Below, in pieces: positions 37,868 to 47,799 of a stretch of DNA of 64,000 bases. The first letter of the stretch is position 1; every line of letters begins with the position of its first letter. Source of the DNA: Bacteroidetes bacterium ADurb.Bin012 (lineage in GTDB: Bacteria > Bacteroidota > Bacteroidia > Bacteroidales > TTA-H9); assembly GCA_002071415.1 (NCBI GenBank), contig MWFC01000002.1, positions 62,001 to 126,000 of the forward strand. The letters are read 5' to 3'. Below the pieces are notes generated by a model. The model had not been told where the DNA came from. It saw only the letters and a list, made by a program, of their open reading frames with translations, and did no database searches. The position numbers were made by a program, and so were the translations under genes.

Positions 37868-38611
37868 TTAATTTATTGGCTTTAGCAACTGGCTAACATC
37901 ACTACCGGGGGCAAATTCGCACGGAAGATTGCCAAATTGAAAAAGGCGCATCGCTCTCGAACCTTTCAAAACCATTTTATCGTCGATTACTTCGAGTAGG
38001 CTAGCCTCTCTTAAGCCTACTACAGGAATTCGGGGATGAAGAATTATAAATTCTTCAATTCGGGCTTCACGAGTTTCGCCTCCATGTCCTTCTGGATTTT
38101 TATCGAGATAATGCGGGTTGATTTGAAAAGGCACTAATCCCATGCATTCAAAATCAGAAGGTTGAATAATCGGCATATCGTTAGTAGTCATTAAGCTGGG
38201 GCAAGCTACGTTGGATCCTGCACTCCAGCCCAAATAAGGAATTCCATGCAAGGCTTGTTCTCTAATAGCCGACATCAGCCCCCGTTTCTGCAAGCAATAC
38301 ACCAGATGAAAGGTGTTGCCGCCGCCTATTGCAATGGCTTCGGCCTCCATCACCGCCCGTATCGGATGAGATTGACGATGGATACTATAAATTTCGAACC
38401 CCAAAGATTTAAACACTTCTTGCACTCTTTTTTCATAGACATCGTAAGATTCTTTGAGACCGAGAGGAGATAGCGAAATTCCTGCATAAGGCACGAAAAG
38501 GACTTTCTTCACACGGAATTTGTTTAAAAAATCTGAAATGAAAGGCTTGGGCCAGTGTAGATATTCTTCTCCGTAATTGGTTGAATTACTTATTAATAGT
38601 AGCTTCATCAT
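37868..38611 (-). CDS. pepE: Dipeptidase E (alpha-aspartyl dipeptidase)
   Basis: PepE is a cytoplasmic serine peptidase that splits dipeptides with N-terminal aspartate. The 247-residue product has the nucleophile elbow GWSAGSN with Ser130, Asp145 in TTNDMP and His167 in INPHYLD, in the same order and spacing as E. coli PepE. The family fold is also shown by AIAIGGGNTFHL near 92-103. The outer-membrane protein gene lies 21 bases upstream on the same strand. Confidence is high. Confidence 0.93.
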   Translation of the reverse strand: MMKLLLISNSTNYGEEYLHWPKPFISDFLNKFRVKKVLFVPYAGISLSPLGLKESYDVYEKRVQEVFKSLGFEIYSIHRQSHPIRAVMEAEAIAIGGGNTFHLVYCLQKRGLMSAIREQALHGIPYLGWSAGSNVACPSLMTTNDMPIIQPSDFECMGLVPFQINPHYLDKNPEGHGGETREARIEEFIILHPRIPVVGLREASLLEVIDDKMVLKGSRAMRLFQFGNLPCEFAPGSDVSQLLKPIN

Positions 38612-38632
38612 ATAGAATTTTTAATCGGAATG

Positions 38633-39655
38633 TCAAAAGATGTAAGTTGTTCTAAAGGTAAGCATATTTTCTTTTAGAGCATTTTTACCGAAAAAGGCAA
38701 GCCTTGTGGAGAGGTCGAATTGCCAATTCTTCGACTTATAACTTGCACCTAAACATAATGAATGGATGAAAGCGTCGGCCCCCATGGCTTGAAAAATTAT
38801 TTTATTCAATTTCTCGTCGGGTTCGGGCAAGATGTTTTCGGCTCTATCACTCCAACCATAAAAATAATCATACCCGACCATTATTTTGAGTTTATTCAAT
38901 TTATATACATATCCCCCTTGAGAGGTAAAATATGGATGCAGATAGATGGTGGCCTGAATGGCATTGTATCGATTGTTGGTGAGTATTAAAGCCGTATCGC
39001 CTTCGAAAATTGCACCAGAGCGAGGAAAACGGAAAAGGAATTCATTATGGATGAACATCTGCGAATTTAGGCTTAATTTGTGCATGAAGGCTGCTTGAAT
39101 CCCTAAGTTCCAATATCCATCATTGCCTATGGGAGGTTTATTGCTGATGTACGAAGTTCTTGTTTCTCTTAGTGGCAATCCTGTACTTATTTCTAGGAAA
39201 ACAGATGTTTCAGTAAAATGATATAAATATTCAGCTTTCAACCTTATTTCAGAAACTTCGGCATTTCGATACGATCGCATTTCCTGAGAATTGACAGTCT
39301 TTTTAACCTGGCTCTCGTACCATGGCAACAAAAGACCAAGTGAGAAATTTTTATATAGAGGAACTTTTGCATTCATAAAAAACCCTTTACGAATCAATTC
39401 GTCGAATGGCTGTCGACTTAGGATGTTACCCTTACCTTCGAAAGCACTGTTGGCATAAGAATAAAAGGCAGCTATTCTGATGTTTTGGCAGTTCGTGGTA
39501 TCTTTAGTGTAAAATCCATTCCAGAATGGGCTTCCCATTCCAGCCGGAATTCCAAAAGACTGGCCATGAATGGTGTATATGTCGTTTCCAAAAATCAATA
39601 AAACCAGCATGATATATCTTTGACAAATTCTCCGACATGGAGTAAGTTTTTTCAT
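38633..39655 (-). CDS. Probable outer-membrane beta-barrel protein
   Basis: A 340-residue protein with an N-terminal hydrophobic export signal (IMLVLLIFGNDIYTIHG, after a basic N-region). The rest is rich in alternating polar and aromatic strands, such as VFLEISTGLPL, MFIHNEFLFRFP, ATIYLHPYFTSQGGYVYKL and FDLSTRLAFFG, with a C-terminus ending FRTTYIF, an aromatic end typical of barrels. It resembles uncharacterised transporter-like barrels. No specific function is supported. It may be co-transcribed with pepE. A -7-like TATTTTTG lies upstream at 39678-39685 on the minus strand. Confidence 0.6.
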   Translation of the reverse strand: MKKLTPCRRICQRYIMLVLLIFGNDIYTIHGQSFGIPAGMGSPFWNGFYTKDTTNCQNIRIAAFYSYANSAFEGKGNILSRQPFDELIRKGFFMNAKVPLYKNFSLGLLLPWYESQVKKTVNSQEMRSYRNAEVSEIRLKAEYLYHFTETSVFLEISTGLPLRETRTSYISNKPPIGNDGYWNLGIQAAFMHKLSLNSQMFIHNEFLFRFPRSGAIFEGDTALILTNNRYNAIQATIYLHPYFTSQGGYVYKLNKLKIMVGYDYFYGWSDRAENILPEPDEKLNKIIFQAMGADAFIHSLCLGASYKSKNWQFDLSTRLAFFGKNALKENMLTFRTTYIF

Positions 39656-39719
39656 AATGTTTTATCTTTCGATTGTCAAAAATAGTAAGGCTAAATTCAA
39701 GGTCGAGTTCTGTGAAAAA

Positions 39720-42338
39720 TCAGAATATGGCTCTCCATCCGAGCTTCTCCTTTAAATAGGCTTTGCGTAAGGTTTTATACCATACTCTATCGGGAAGCAT
39801 TTGATCGAGATATTCAAGTGAAGCTTCTTTTTTAGCTGGTATTTTGTCTATTCTGGCTAAATGGTGGCCGAGGTTTTCTTGCCATGTTTCGAACCAATCA
39901 GCGCTTAATCCTGATTGACGAAATTTTTCTATTAGATTCAATATGTCACTCCAGCGGTTTTCTTCTTTAAGGTTTTCAAAATAATAATTAATTATTTTTT
40001 CGGAGGGATGAAGCTCAACCAGCCAGATGGTATCGGGAAGTGGAAATTCTCTGGAGATAGAAGAGTCGGAGCTAATAAGGGAATACAATTTTAAGCGGAG
40101 TTTTTCGAGTGAATCGGCCAGAAGTGTTTCGTATGTGGTGGTTAATTGCTCTAACAGCCGATTATATTCAATCAGTGAATGATATTGATGGAGTAATCCG
40201 GCAATACCTGAATCATCGAGCGGACAATCAGCAACTGAAGTTTTTATTTGCAGGGCAGAATCGGCTATTGAATCACCCATTAAATAATCTCCTTCCTGAA
40301 AGGCCGAACGTACTTTGTATTCGAAAAGCTCTAAGCGATATCGGGCAAAACGGCATTCTTGAATCTCGATACGCTCCGCCATTTCATTCAACCTCTCGTT
40401 TATTTCGCTGCAATCCTGTAAATTCCATTGAGGAATCATTTTATTGGCATTCAGCCATAATTGATGTGCCTCTTCGATCTTGAAATCCCAAAGTAAGCTT
40501 CCTACTGCAGCCATCATTCTCTCGAATTGAAGTTTCCCTAATTCGAGTTTCTTTTTACAGATGAGGGAATCATCCGCAAGGTTTTCAGCATATCGTAAAA
40601 GAATTATGGAAGTGGCATTCAACAGGGAATCGAGAGGAAGTTCATTCGAAATTTGAATGAGAGAATCCATGACAACATAAAGAGAGGCTTTTTGATAAAG
40701 GTGAAATGCAGAGTCTTCATCAGGAATAGACTCTATTGAAGTAGCATTTGTTTTTTTCATCGTGAGTGCTTCATCGAGTAATCTTTTCCCTTCGATATAA
40801 TTTCCCAATTGCATGGAGCTTAATGCGGAGATTACTTTTTGTCGATATATTTCCTGAAGCGTTTTGGATAGTGTTTGTTTAATTTCTTGCTGCCGTAAAT
40901 AAATGCTTTGACGACCTGCATATTCCATTGCTTTTTCTAAAAAAGGCAAAGCCTGTTCGAACTTCCCTTCTTTATTCAATATTATAGCTTTATCGAGGCA
41001 AACGTCGGAAAAAATTTCATATACTGATTTAGACGGTTGGCTCCCTAATAGGATTTCACGGTTTTCAGATTGGTACTCCAGAGCTTTTTTCAGATAGAAT
41101 TCGCCCATGACAATATTTCCATTTAGAATTCCATCGCGGGCCACCTTCAGATAGGTATTGTATAACCCTCTTACCGATACTTTAATTTGAGACTCGACGG
41201 CCTGGGTTTCATCTTCCAAATCAGCAGCCTGAGCTATTTTCAGCGCATTATTCAGAATAATATTGGCTTGGATAAATAGAGTTTGCTTATTCAATGCCTC
41301 GCCTTCTTGTAGCATTTTTTTTGTCAATTGTCGGCTTAGATTTTTTAGAAATTCATCCTCGTTTGTATAACCCATTTTCAAGAGAGCAGAATGAAGCAGC
41401 TCATGCGCCATTTCTATCCATTTCCCATGTGGATCGAGGCGGGCAACCTCAGCGATAACTCCGTTGTTCAGCGGATTAGAAAATTCTTCGTGCCGAATCC
41501 ATGAAATCCAGAAACCAAAAATACGGTCTGACAAAGGGGTTAAATCGTTGGGCGATAGGGGATCGGTATCGAGTAATCGTTCGAAAGCCAGTCTATGGCG
41601 GTAGATTTCAATATCGATAGCTTTCAGCGAGTTATACAAGTTGCATGGATCGGTTTTCTCCAAGGGAAGAATTAAGGCAGAGAAAATGGAATCAAGAGAT
41701 TCTTTCACACGGATTCCTTCGATGAGCTCGGCTAAAATATCAGAAATACGAGGATCGTGAGGATTGTATCCCTGGCGGAGGACATTTTCGAAATAAAGGC
41801 TCGAGGCACAAAGCCCACGGTAAGTCTTTATTTCATCCATCACCCTTTTCAGCTGCCTTTCTATCTCTTCATCGAGATTAGCATTTCGAAAATGCAGACT
41901 TAGGCTATCTGTCGAAAGATTAACCTTAGGCGAAAACTCTAAAATTACTGTATCATGCTCCAGTTTGACCTCTTGGGTGTAAATTATTCCATGAAAAGAA
42001 TGCTGAAGATAGGCTTGGAGGTACAATGGCAAAAGAAAATCAGAAAGATCATAACCAAGGTATTTTGTCGGACCGGTAATATGATGGAGAACGACTTTCC
42101 ATTTACCAACCGAAGAATCATTTATTTGTTTTTGATGATATAAAACGTAACCCAGTTTTATTTTACGATAGCTAAGTCCATTTTCGAATGCCAGTTCTTC
42201 GAGGATTCGATTGGTTGCCTGAATGTTTCGGGAAGTATCCTTTTTCCATTTCAGCCAGACAGTGTCCTGAGTTCCGGCAAACGAAGCCTGAGCAAGGAAG
42301 AGAAAGAGGATGAAACAGATAAATGGAGAGGTTTTCAT
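39720..42338 (-). CDS. Secreted helical, TPR-like hypothetical protein
   Basis: I start it at the ATG at 42338 because a signal peptide begins there (MKTSPFICFILFLFLAQASF) and it clears the preceding gene by 16 bases; this gives 872 residues. After the signal there is a small N-terminal domain (to about 130) and then many amphipathic helices with TPR-like patterns (EGKFEQALPFLEKAMEYA, GNIVMGEFYLKKALEY, LGNYIEGKRLLDEAL). I do not recognise the family. The neighbouring M23 peptidase suggests an envelope role. Confidence 0.65.
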   Translation of the reverse strand: MKTSPFICFILFLFLAQASFAGTQDTVWLKWKKDTSRNIQATNRILEELAFENGLSYRKIKLGYVLYHQKQINDSSVGKWKVVLHHITGPTKYLGYDLSDFLLPLYLQAYLQHSFHGIIYTQEVKLEHDTVILEFSPKVNLSTDSLSLHFRNANLDEEIERQLKRVMDEIKTYRGLCASSLYFENVLRQGYNPHDPRISDILAELIEGIRVKESLDSIFSALILPLEKTDPCNLYNSLKAIDIEIYRHRLAFERLLDTDPLSPNDLTPLSDRIFGFWISWIRHEEFSNPLNNGVIAEVARLDPHGKWIEMAHELLHSALLKMGYTNEDEFLKNLSRQLTKKMLQEGEALNKQTLFIQANIILNNALKIAQAADLEDETQAVESQIKVSVRGLYNTYLKVARDGILNGNIVMGEFYLKKALEYQSENREILLGSQPSKSVYEIFSDVCLDKAIILNKEGKFEQALPFLEKAMEYAGRQSIYLRQQEIKQTLSKTLQEIYRQKVISALSSMQLGNYIEGKRLLDEALTMKKTNATSIESIPDEDSAFHLYQKASLYVVMDSLIQISNELPLDSLLNATSIILLRYAENLADDSLICKKKLELGKLQFERMMAAVGSLLWDFKIEEAHQLWLNANKMIPQWNLQDCSEINERLNEMAERIEIQECRFARYRLELFEYKVRSAFQEGDYLMGDSIADSALQIKTSVADCPLDDSGIAGLLHQYHSLIEYNRLLEQLTTTYETLLADSLEKLRLKLYSLISSDSSISREFPLPDTIWLVELHPSEKIINYYFENLKEENRWSDILNLIEKFRQSGLSADWFETWQENLGHHLARIDKIPAKKEASLEYLDQMLPDRVWYKTLRKAYLKEKLGWRAIF

Positions 42339-42354
42339 TGATAGAAAGATTGAA

Positions 42355-44067
42355 TCAATAAACGAGATTATAAGTTGCTTCGCTAAAGTTCCCAACGTTG
42401 TCGGTTACCCTGATATGGAGTAAATTCTCACCTGTCGAAAGCATTTCGTCGGGAAAATAAGTGAGCAAATTATTTTTGGCATCATATTCCAGTAAGATCC
42501 ATTCCCCATTGATGCTGCCTATGTATGAATCAATGCCTGAGAGGTCGTCGGATATTCTCACATTTAAGCGAGGTAAATTTTTTATGTTTTGTCCATTTTT
42601 AAAATTCAGATTTTTGATAACCGGAGGCAGTGTATCGGCTAAAACTGCATAAGTACCGAATGAACGTATGGAAGCCTTAAGGGAACTGCCTTCCCATTTG
42701 CTAATCATGGCAGAAGGTTTGTTTCCTTGGTTTACTTTCACAATAATGGCTTTATGATGAAGACGGCTTGGTAAGCGGTTGGGGCGAATGGAAATTTTTG
42801 CTGAAGAATGAATAGGCGTTGTAGGTGTGTGGATGCGGTGAAAATCGGAGAAAAATGCTGATCCTGAGGTTATTCGTTTATAAGAAAAATTTACGGTGTC
42901 GTAAAAGGCTCCAATGGGCGCCCAGAAACAGAAATCCACGGTGTCATACGAAGCTTCGCGATCTCCCGAAAATTGAATGTGAGATGGGACGAATGGACGA
43001 ATGGGAGCATAAACCTTTGGTATTCCCTTCACTACGAAACGAAGAATGGATTCGTTGCCATAATGATCGCTAACCACATATTTAAGATGATAGATATTAT
43101 CGGGCAAAAATGCATATGAGCCATTATTTAACAAGATTCTATAGATATTTTGAAGACGGCTGTAAGGAGCTTTACGCGTTTGAATGATCCATTGCTTGTT
43201 GAGAACGATTTCGGAATAATCGCATAAAGCATTGATATATCGCCCTTTATCGAAATACAAACGATTGAATTCGATAGCGAAAACTGGAATAGAATCGATG
43301 AACAATTCAACTGATTTCACGCCGTTATGATTAGGTTCGTCATTCAGAAGATCGTGGGTTTTAATTCCGAACCAAGCATTTCCAGCAATAAACAAAGTAT
43401 CTTTGTTACGAAGGCGATAATAGGGCCCCCAACCTGTGAGGTTTAGCTTTATGGGGTGAGGAGAACCATTGACTAGTGAACCAAAATCGTCGGGATAAAC
43501 TTTCAGCAGGGTAATAGTAGGCCGAATCCAGTCTTTCACGTTTATTCCAAATTGTAAAGGATTGACGGCTGCCTGTGAAGAAGTTTCGCGAAGTTCGAAA
43601 TGAAGGTGAGGCCCTCCCGACGAGCCCGAGTTTCCTGACCATGCTATTGTATCGCCTTTTCTAACTTTTATTTCATAAGGTTGTAAGCTGAAATCGAGTT
43701 GAAATTTTTGCATTTCATAGTGTTTTCGATGGAGATACGTGGCTATTGTGCCGTTCATTCTTTGCAAATGCCCATAAACACTGGTATATCCACTGGGATG
43801 GTTGATATAAAGAGCTTTCCCATAACCATAGGGAGAAACGGCAATTCGGGCTACATATCCATCTTCGGTAGCAATCACCGGGTAACCTTCTTGCTGGTTC
43901 GTTTTGATATCTATGCCTGTATGGAAATGGTCGGAACGCAGTTCGCCAAACGTACCCGAAAGCCTTAACGGGATGGTCAGGGGATTCCCGAATTGGATTT
44001 CCTGGCCTGAAGCTCCCAATATGTAAGCCAGGTTAATTATGAAGATAATAAATTGTGCATGTTTCAT
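42355..44067 (-). CDS. M23 family peptidoglycan endopeptidase
   Basis: A 570-residue exported LytM-type metallopeptidase. A signal segment (residues 1-20) is followed by the catalytic domain: the zinc ligands His49 and Asp53 (FHTGID), His100 (VYGH) and the HLH motif 154-156 (GGPHLHFELR). The remaining ~400 residues form beta-rich, Ig-like modules (ISDDLSGIDSYIG near the end). It should cut peptide cross-links in the cell wall. Its start overlaps the end of the HAD gene by 4 bases and it ends 16 bases before the TPR-like gene. Confidence 0.87.
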   Translation of the reverse strand: MKHAQFIIFIINLAYILGASGQEIQFGNPLTIPLRLSGTFGELRSDHFHTGIDIKTNQQEGYPVIATEDGYVARIAVSPYGYGKALYINHPSGYTSVYGHLQRMNGTIATYLHRKHYEMQKFQLDFSLQPYEIKVRKGDTIAWSGNSGSSGGPHLHFELRETSSQAAVNPLQFGINVKDWIRPTITLLKVYPDDFGSLVNGSPHPIKLNLTGWGPYYRLRNKDTLFIAGNAWFGIKTHDLLNDEPNHNGVKSVELFIDSIPVFAIEFNRLYFDKGRYINALCDYSEIVLNKQWIIQTRKAPYSRLQNIYRILLNNGSYAFLPDNIYHLKYVVSDHYGNESILRFVVKGIPKVYAPIRPFVPSHIQFSGDREASYDTVDFCFWAPIGAFYDTVNFSYKRITSGSAFFSDFHRIHTPTTPIHSSAKISIRPNRLPSRLHHKAIIVKVNQGNKPSAMISKWEGSSLKASIRSFGTYAVLADTLPPVIKNLNFKNGQNIKNLPRLNVRISDDLSGIDSYIGSINGEWILLEYDAKNNLLTYFPDEMLSTGENLLHIRVTDNVGNFSEATYNLVY

Positions 44068-44561
44068 AAAATCTCCGTCAATTCTTTTAAATGATGGATT
44101 ACCCTATCAGCATCAGGGTTTAGATTTGCCTGTTTCCATTCATCGAAAAATATAGTATGAAGCCCGGCTTGTTTTGCTCCTACGATGTCCTTATCATAAG
44201 AATTGCCTATTATGACTGTTTGTGAAGGAGGTATTCCAATTTCATGGCAAATTTTTTCGAAGAAGGCGGGAAGAGGTTTGCTTACTCTCAAATCGATAGA
44301 TGAATAAAAATATTGAAAATAACGTGCAATATCCACACGTTCGAGTGCCTTGATCATGGCTTGTGTATCGCTTACTCCAGCATTGGTTGCCACACATAAA
44401 TTATATTTTTTCGAGAGATATTCCAAGGCTTCTGTGGCGCTGGGAATTAATTCTACCTTTCCCCACATATACATGGGTTGCTGAAGTTCAGGGTTATCGC
44501 GCATCAAGGTATTTCCCCAATCGAAAATAACAAGTTTTATATTGACTATGTGATTGTTCAT
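44064..44561 (-). CDS. HAD-superfamily phosphatase
   Basis: A 165-residue HAD hydrolase. Motif I is FDWGNTL with the nucleophile Asp14, but the usual acid/base Asp two residues later is Gly16, as in some HAD subgroups. Motif II is CVATNAGVSD and motif IV is IGNSYDKDIVGAKQAG. These place it with phosphoglycolate-phosphatase-like HADs. Substrate unknown. It overlaps the M23 gene by 4 bases. Confidence 0.75.
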   Translation of the reverse strand: MNNHIVNIKLVIFDWGNTLMRDNPELQQPMYMWGKVELIPSATEALEYLSKKYNLCVATNAGVSDTQAMIKALERVDIARYFQYFYSSIDLRVSKPLPAFFEKICHEIGIPPSQTVIIGNSYDKDIVGAKQAGLHTIFFDEWKQANLNPDADRVIHHLKELTEIL

Positions 44562-44654
44562 TCCGAAATTTTGTTACGGCAAATTCACGCATGGAGGACG
44601 GAAGATCGAAGAATTTCCGACGCCCTCCTGCATGCAATTCAAAGAAATGTTCAA

Positions 44655-46691
44655 TTAATTGTATATTGGTAAAAACGAATAATTTTTCGAATAATAGAGC
44701 ATTTGTTCGACGTAATCGTCGGGATAGGAAATTTCGACGTCAACCAATTGGCCATTTTCATATATGGGTTTCATCATAGGGTTGATAAATCCTCCATAAG
44801 GAGCGAGATTCAATTTTTTATAGCGTTCGAGAATTTCCTTATGCAAAGTTTGGTCAACTTTGACGGCATAGTTTTCTACCAATTCCTTGCCTGCCGTGTA
44901 ATTTCCTTCCGATTTGATGCGCTGGATTTCTGCAAGTAATTGTCCAAAAAGAGAACGCAAACGTTCATAATCATTGATAATTACGTAGGTTTTTCCATCT
45001 TTTACCTTTTTTTCGATGACTTTTTCGGGTAGGCCTTTTTGATAACACCAGGCAGCAATAAGCTGGCGGTTACGCATGTGAGCCTGTTCGATGTTTTTAC
45101 CGGGTTCGATACGGGTGAGCTGAGTCATCAATCCATTCCGAATATAGGCAATGTACTCGGTTTTGGCAACATCTAGGTTGGGAATGAGTCCGAGCTCTAT
45201 CATTTTTGGATCCATCATGTAATATAATGCAAACAAATCGGCACGAGCTTCTTCGAGGGCAGATTGATAATTTTTGAGAGCTTCGCTGCTTACGCCAGGT
45301 AAAAGTTGACCTGAACCATGGCCGAGGCATTCATGAAGGTCGGTGTGAAGATTATCGGCCAAGGGCCCATATTTTTTTGCCATTTCTACTTCTTCGGGAG
45401 AATAACAAAATTCTTCGAGAAATCCCGTTCCTAACGAAGCCTGATCGTAAGCATAAGTAATGTTTTCCATGGTAACCGATTTCGAACCATGTTCTTTGCG
45501 AATCCAATCGGCATTTGGCAAATTGATCCCAATAGGAGTCGAGGGATAACAATCGCCACCCAATTGTGCTACCGTAATCACTTTGGCCGAGACTCCCTTA
45601 ACCTTTGGTTTCTTGAAACGAGGATCGATGGGGGAATGATCTTCGAACCACTGTGCATTTTGGCTGATGATCTTGGTACGGCGTGTGGCCTCATCATTCC
45701 GAAAATCTACTACCGATTCCCATGTGGCCTTGCGTCCCAGAGGATCGCCATAAACTTCGATGAAACCATTTACGTAATCTACGAAGGAAGTGTCCTGTGC
45801 CCAAAGAATGTTGTACTGATCCCATGTATATAAATCGCCCGTTCGGTAATAATCGATGAGCATGAGTAGACCTTTTTTCTGGTTTTCGTTTTCCGCCACA
45901 TTTACCGCCTTCTCGAGCCAGTAAATGATCTTTTGAATGGCAGGCCCATAAAGTCCATCGGCGACATAAGGAATTTCAACGATTTTACCTTTCTTTTTCA
46001 CGACTTTCGAATTCAATCCGAGCGAAAGAGGCCGTTGTGGGTCAGGAATCTTAAAACTATTGTAAAATTCTTCTACTTCTTTTTGAGTAACTCCTTCATA
46101 AAAATTGCAGGCCGAAGAGGTTACTAAATCTTTCGAAGCATCAAGACAAACACGTTTTGGGGCAATCTCAGGATTAAAGATGATATCAGAAATCCAGCCC
46201 AAAAACTCATCCTTCGATTGATTCACTTGAAGAGGGAGAGTATTATCGGGGCAATCAGCCACTAACTGCAGAAAATATTCCTTACTGAACTGGGGTAAGA
46301 ACTTATCCATAGAATAATGATGATGGATACCATTTGAAAACCACACCCTTTTCAAGTAAACCATGAAATTGTCCCAGTCGGCTCCACTGCGCTCGCCTCT
46401 ATAGTTTTCGTAGATGGATTCGAGCGTGCGTCGAATAGCAAGGTTATATTTATAATTCTGGTCAAAAATGATATCGCGTCCGCAAAGTGCTGCCTGACTC
46501 AAATCATAAATGAGCTCTTTTTGCTGAAGACTTAAACTATCCCAGCCTGGAACTTGATAACGCATAATTTTGATGTCGGCAAAGCGATCGATTTGCCAAC
46601 GAAATTCCTCGTTTGGTTGTTTCTTTTGGGTTTGGTTGCATGCTGTGATCATAACGAAGGCAAGTAATAAAGTGTAAGAAATCTTATTCAT
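44655..46691 (-). CDS. Dipeptidyl peptidase III-type metallopeptidase (lipoprotein)
   Basis: A 678-residue M49 peptidase that removes dipeptides from N-termini. Zinc motif HECLGH at 453-458 follows the HExxGH form found in some bacterial DPP III, and EEARADLFALYYM (480-492) supplies the third ligand. A lipobox-like ITACNQ places the lipidated Cys18 after a signal peptide, so it is probably anchored in the cell envelope; most DPP III are cytosolic. It is 23 bases from the comB-like gene and likely co-transcribed. Confidence 0.87.
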   Translation of the reverse strand: MNKISYTLLLAFVMITACNQTQKKQPNEEFRWQIDRFADIKIMRYQVPGWDSLSLQQKELIYDLSQAALCGRDIIFDQNYKYNLAIRRTLESIYENYRGERSGADWDNFMVYLKRVWFSNGIHHHYSMDKFLPQFSKEYFLQLVADCPDNTLPLQVNQSKDEFLGWISDIIFNPEIAPKRVCLDASKDLVTSSACNFYEGVTQKEVEEFYNSFKIPDPQRPLSLGLNSKVVKKKGKIVEIPYVADGLYGPAIQKIIYWLEKAVNVAENENQKKGLLMLIDYYRTGDLYTWDQYNILWAQDTSFVDYVNGFIEVYGDPLGRKATWESVVDFRNDEATRRTKIISQNAQWFEDHSPIDPRFKKPKVKGVSAKVITVAQLGGDCYPSTPIGINLPNADWIRKEHGSKSVTMENITYAYDQASLGTGFLEEFCYSPEEVEMAKKYGPLADNLHTDLHECLGHGSGQLLPGVSSEALKNYQSALEEARADLFALYYMMDPKMIELGLIPNLDVAKTEYIAYIRNGLMTQLTRIEPGKNIEQAHMRNRQLIAAWCYQKGLPEKVIEKKVKDGKTYVIINDYERLRSLFGQLLAEIQRIKSEGNYTAGKELVENYAVKVDQTLHKEILERYKKLNLAPYGGFINPMMKPIYENGQLVDVEISYPDDYVEQMLYYSKNYSFLPIYN

Positions 46692-46714
46692 AATATGAAG
46701 ATTTAAAAACGGTT

Positions 46715-47470
46715 TTAATCGTAAAAATGTTCATGATTTGTTTGCGTGGCAAGACGAATCATGCCGTTTCGAGCCACGGGTACTACAGGGCAGGTATCGA
46801 AGGTAAGAGAGTAGGGAATAACATCGTCGAGCCCCAGTCGTTTTAGCCTTTGGCTATGTTCGGTCTTGAGAAGATATTCGGCAAGGTTGTTTTTAGCCAG
46901 GTTCCATAAGTCAATAGAAGCCATAACGGCATCGCTTTGGATAATTATTTGACTCGATTGCATAAGAGATGCAGCCAGTGCTCCAGCAAACACAGTGTCC
47001 TCCAAATTGAAATTGCCTTTCCAACCTGCACATAAAAGGTAAATATTCCTGCCATCCTCGATGAGCCATTTGGTTAGAGTGCTTAAATTCACAAAAGCAC
47101 CTATTACTACATCGATAGTATAACCAACAACAGAAAATGCCTGAGTTCCGTTTGTAGTGCTATACACTATGGTTTTTCCTCTTAATTTGGGTTTCATAAA
47201 GTGAAAGGCTGAGTTACCTAGGTCGGCAAAATCGGGTTTAATTCCTTCACGCTCAGCGGCTATAATGTATCCCCATTCCTTATAATGTCTTGCTTCTTCG
47301 AGGCTTGCCACGGGAATCATGGCTTCCACTCCATGAGCAAAGGCCGTACAAATAGAAGTTGTAGCCCTCAGAATATCTATCAACACAACCACATAGGGTG
47401 CAGACAATGCATCATGCCGAAATAGTAAAGGCGTAAATGCCAATTCGAGTTTTTGTTCTTTTCCGGACAT
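46715..47470 (-). CDS. comB: 2-phosphosulfolactate phosphatase family (ComB) protein
   Basis: A 251-residue ComB-family phosphatase. The conserved block VVVLIDILRATTSI (27-40), with Asp32 and Arg35, is followed by AEREGIKPDFADLGNS, GKTIVYSTTNGT and CAGWKGNFNLEDTVFAG. In methanogens ComB acts in coenzyme M synthesis, but bacterial members occur without that pathway and their substrate is uncertain. No other coenzyme M genes are in the window. The assignment is to family, not to reaction. Confidence 0.8.
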   Translation of the reverse strand: MSGKEQKLELAFTPLLFRHDALSAPYVVVLIDILRATTSICTAFAHGVEAMIPVASLEEARHYKEWGYIIAAEREGIKPDFADLGNSAFHFMKPKLRGKTIVYSTTNGTQAFSVVGYTIDVVIGAFVNLSTLTKWLIEDGRNIYLLCAGWKGNFNLEDTVFAGALAASLMQSSQIIIQSDAVMASIDLWNLAKNNLAEYLLKTEHSQRLKRLGLDDVIPYSLTFDTCPVVPVARNGMIRLATQTNHEHFYD

Positions 47471-47799
47471 CTATCTCTCAAATTATTTGGCCTGGCTAAA
47501 TTACAAAACACCTCGGAAGTAAAAGCTTCACCTTCTTCCTGAGCTTACTTTATTCATTCATATTCAATTAATTTGTTAATTGCATGAGATTTTTTCAGTG
47601 AGCTTTATCTCAGAGATTGCCAAAACTTTTCCCAGTATAATTTTTGATGGTAATAGAAAGTTTTTCAATGCTTTTGGAACACTCATTTTAATCAATATTG
47701 CTATAATTCTTTGAATTAACTGGAGTTATATTCAATGGCAAATTTTAATTTATTTGATAATGATTGTTTATCATAAAGGTTAAAAGATGAAATTGCATC
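47471..47799. other. Intergenic region
   Basis: AT-rich, about 330 bases between divergent genes. No RNA, repeat or strong promoter match is seen. Confidence 0.35.

Noticed and set aside
46715-47470. Coenzyme M synthesis as partner of the Hdr complex
   Set aside because: ComB-family genes occur widely in bacteria without coenzyme M, and no other pathway gene is seen.
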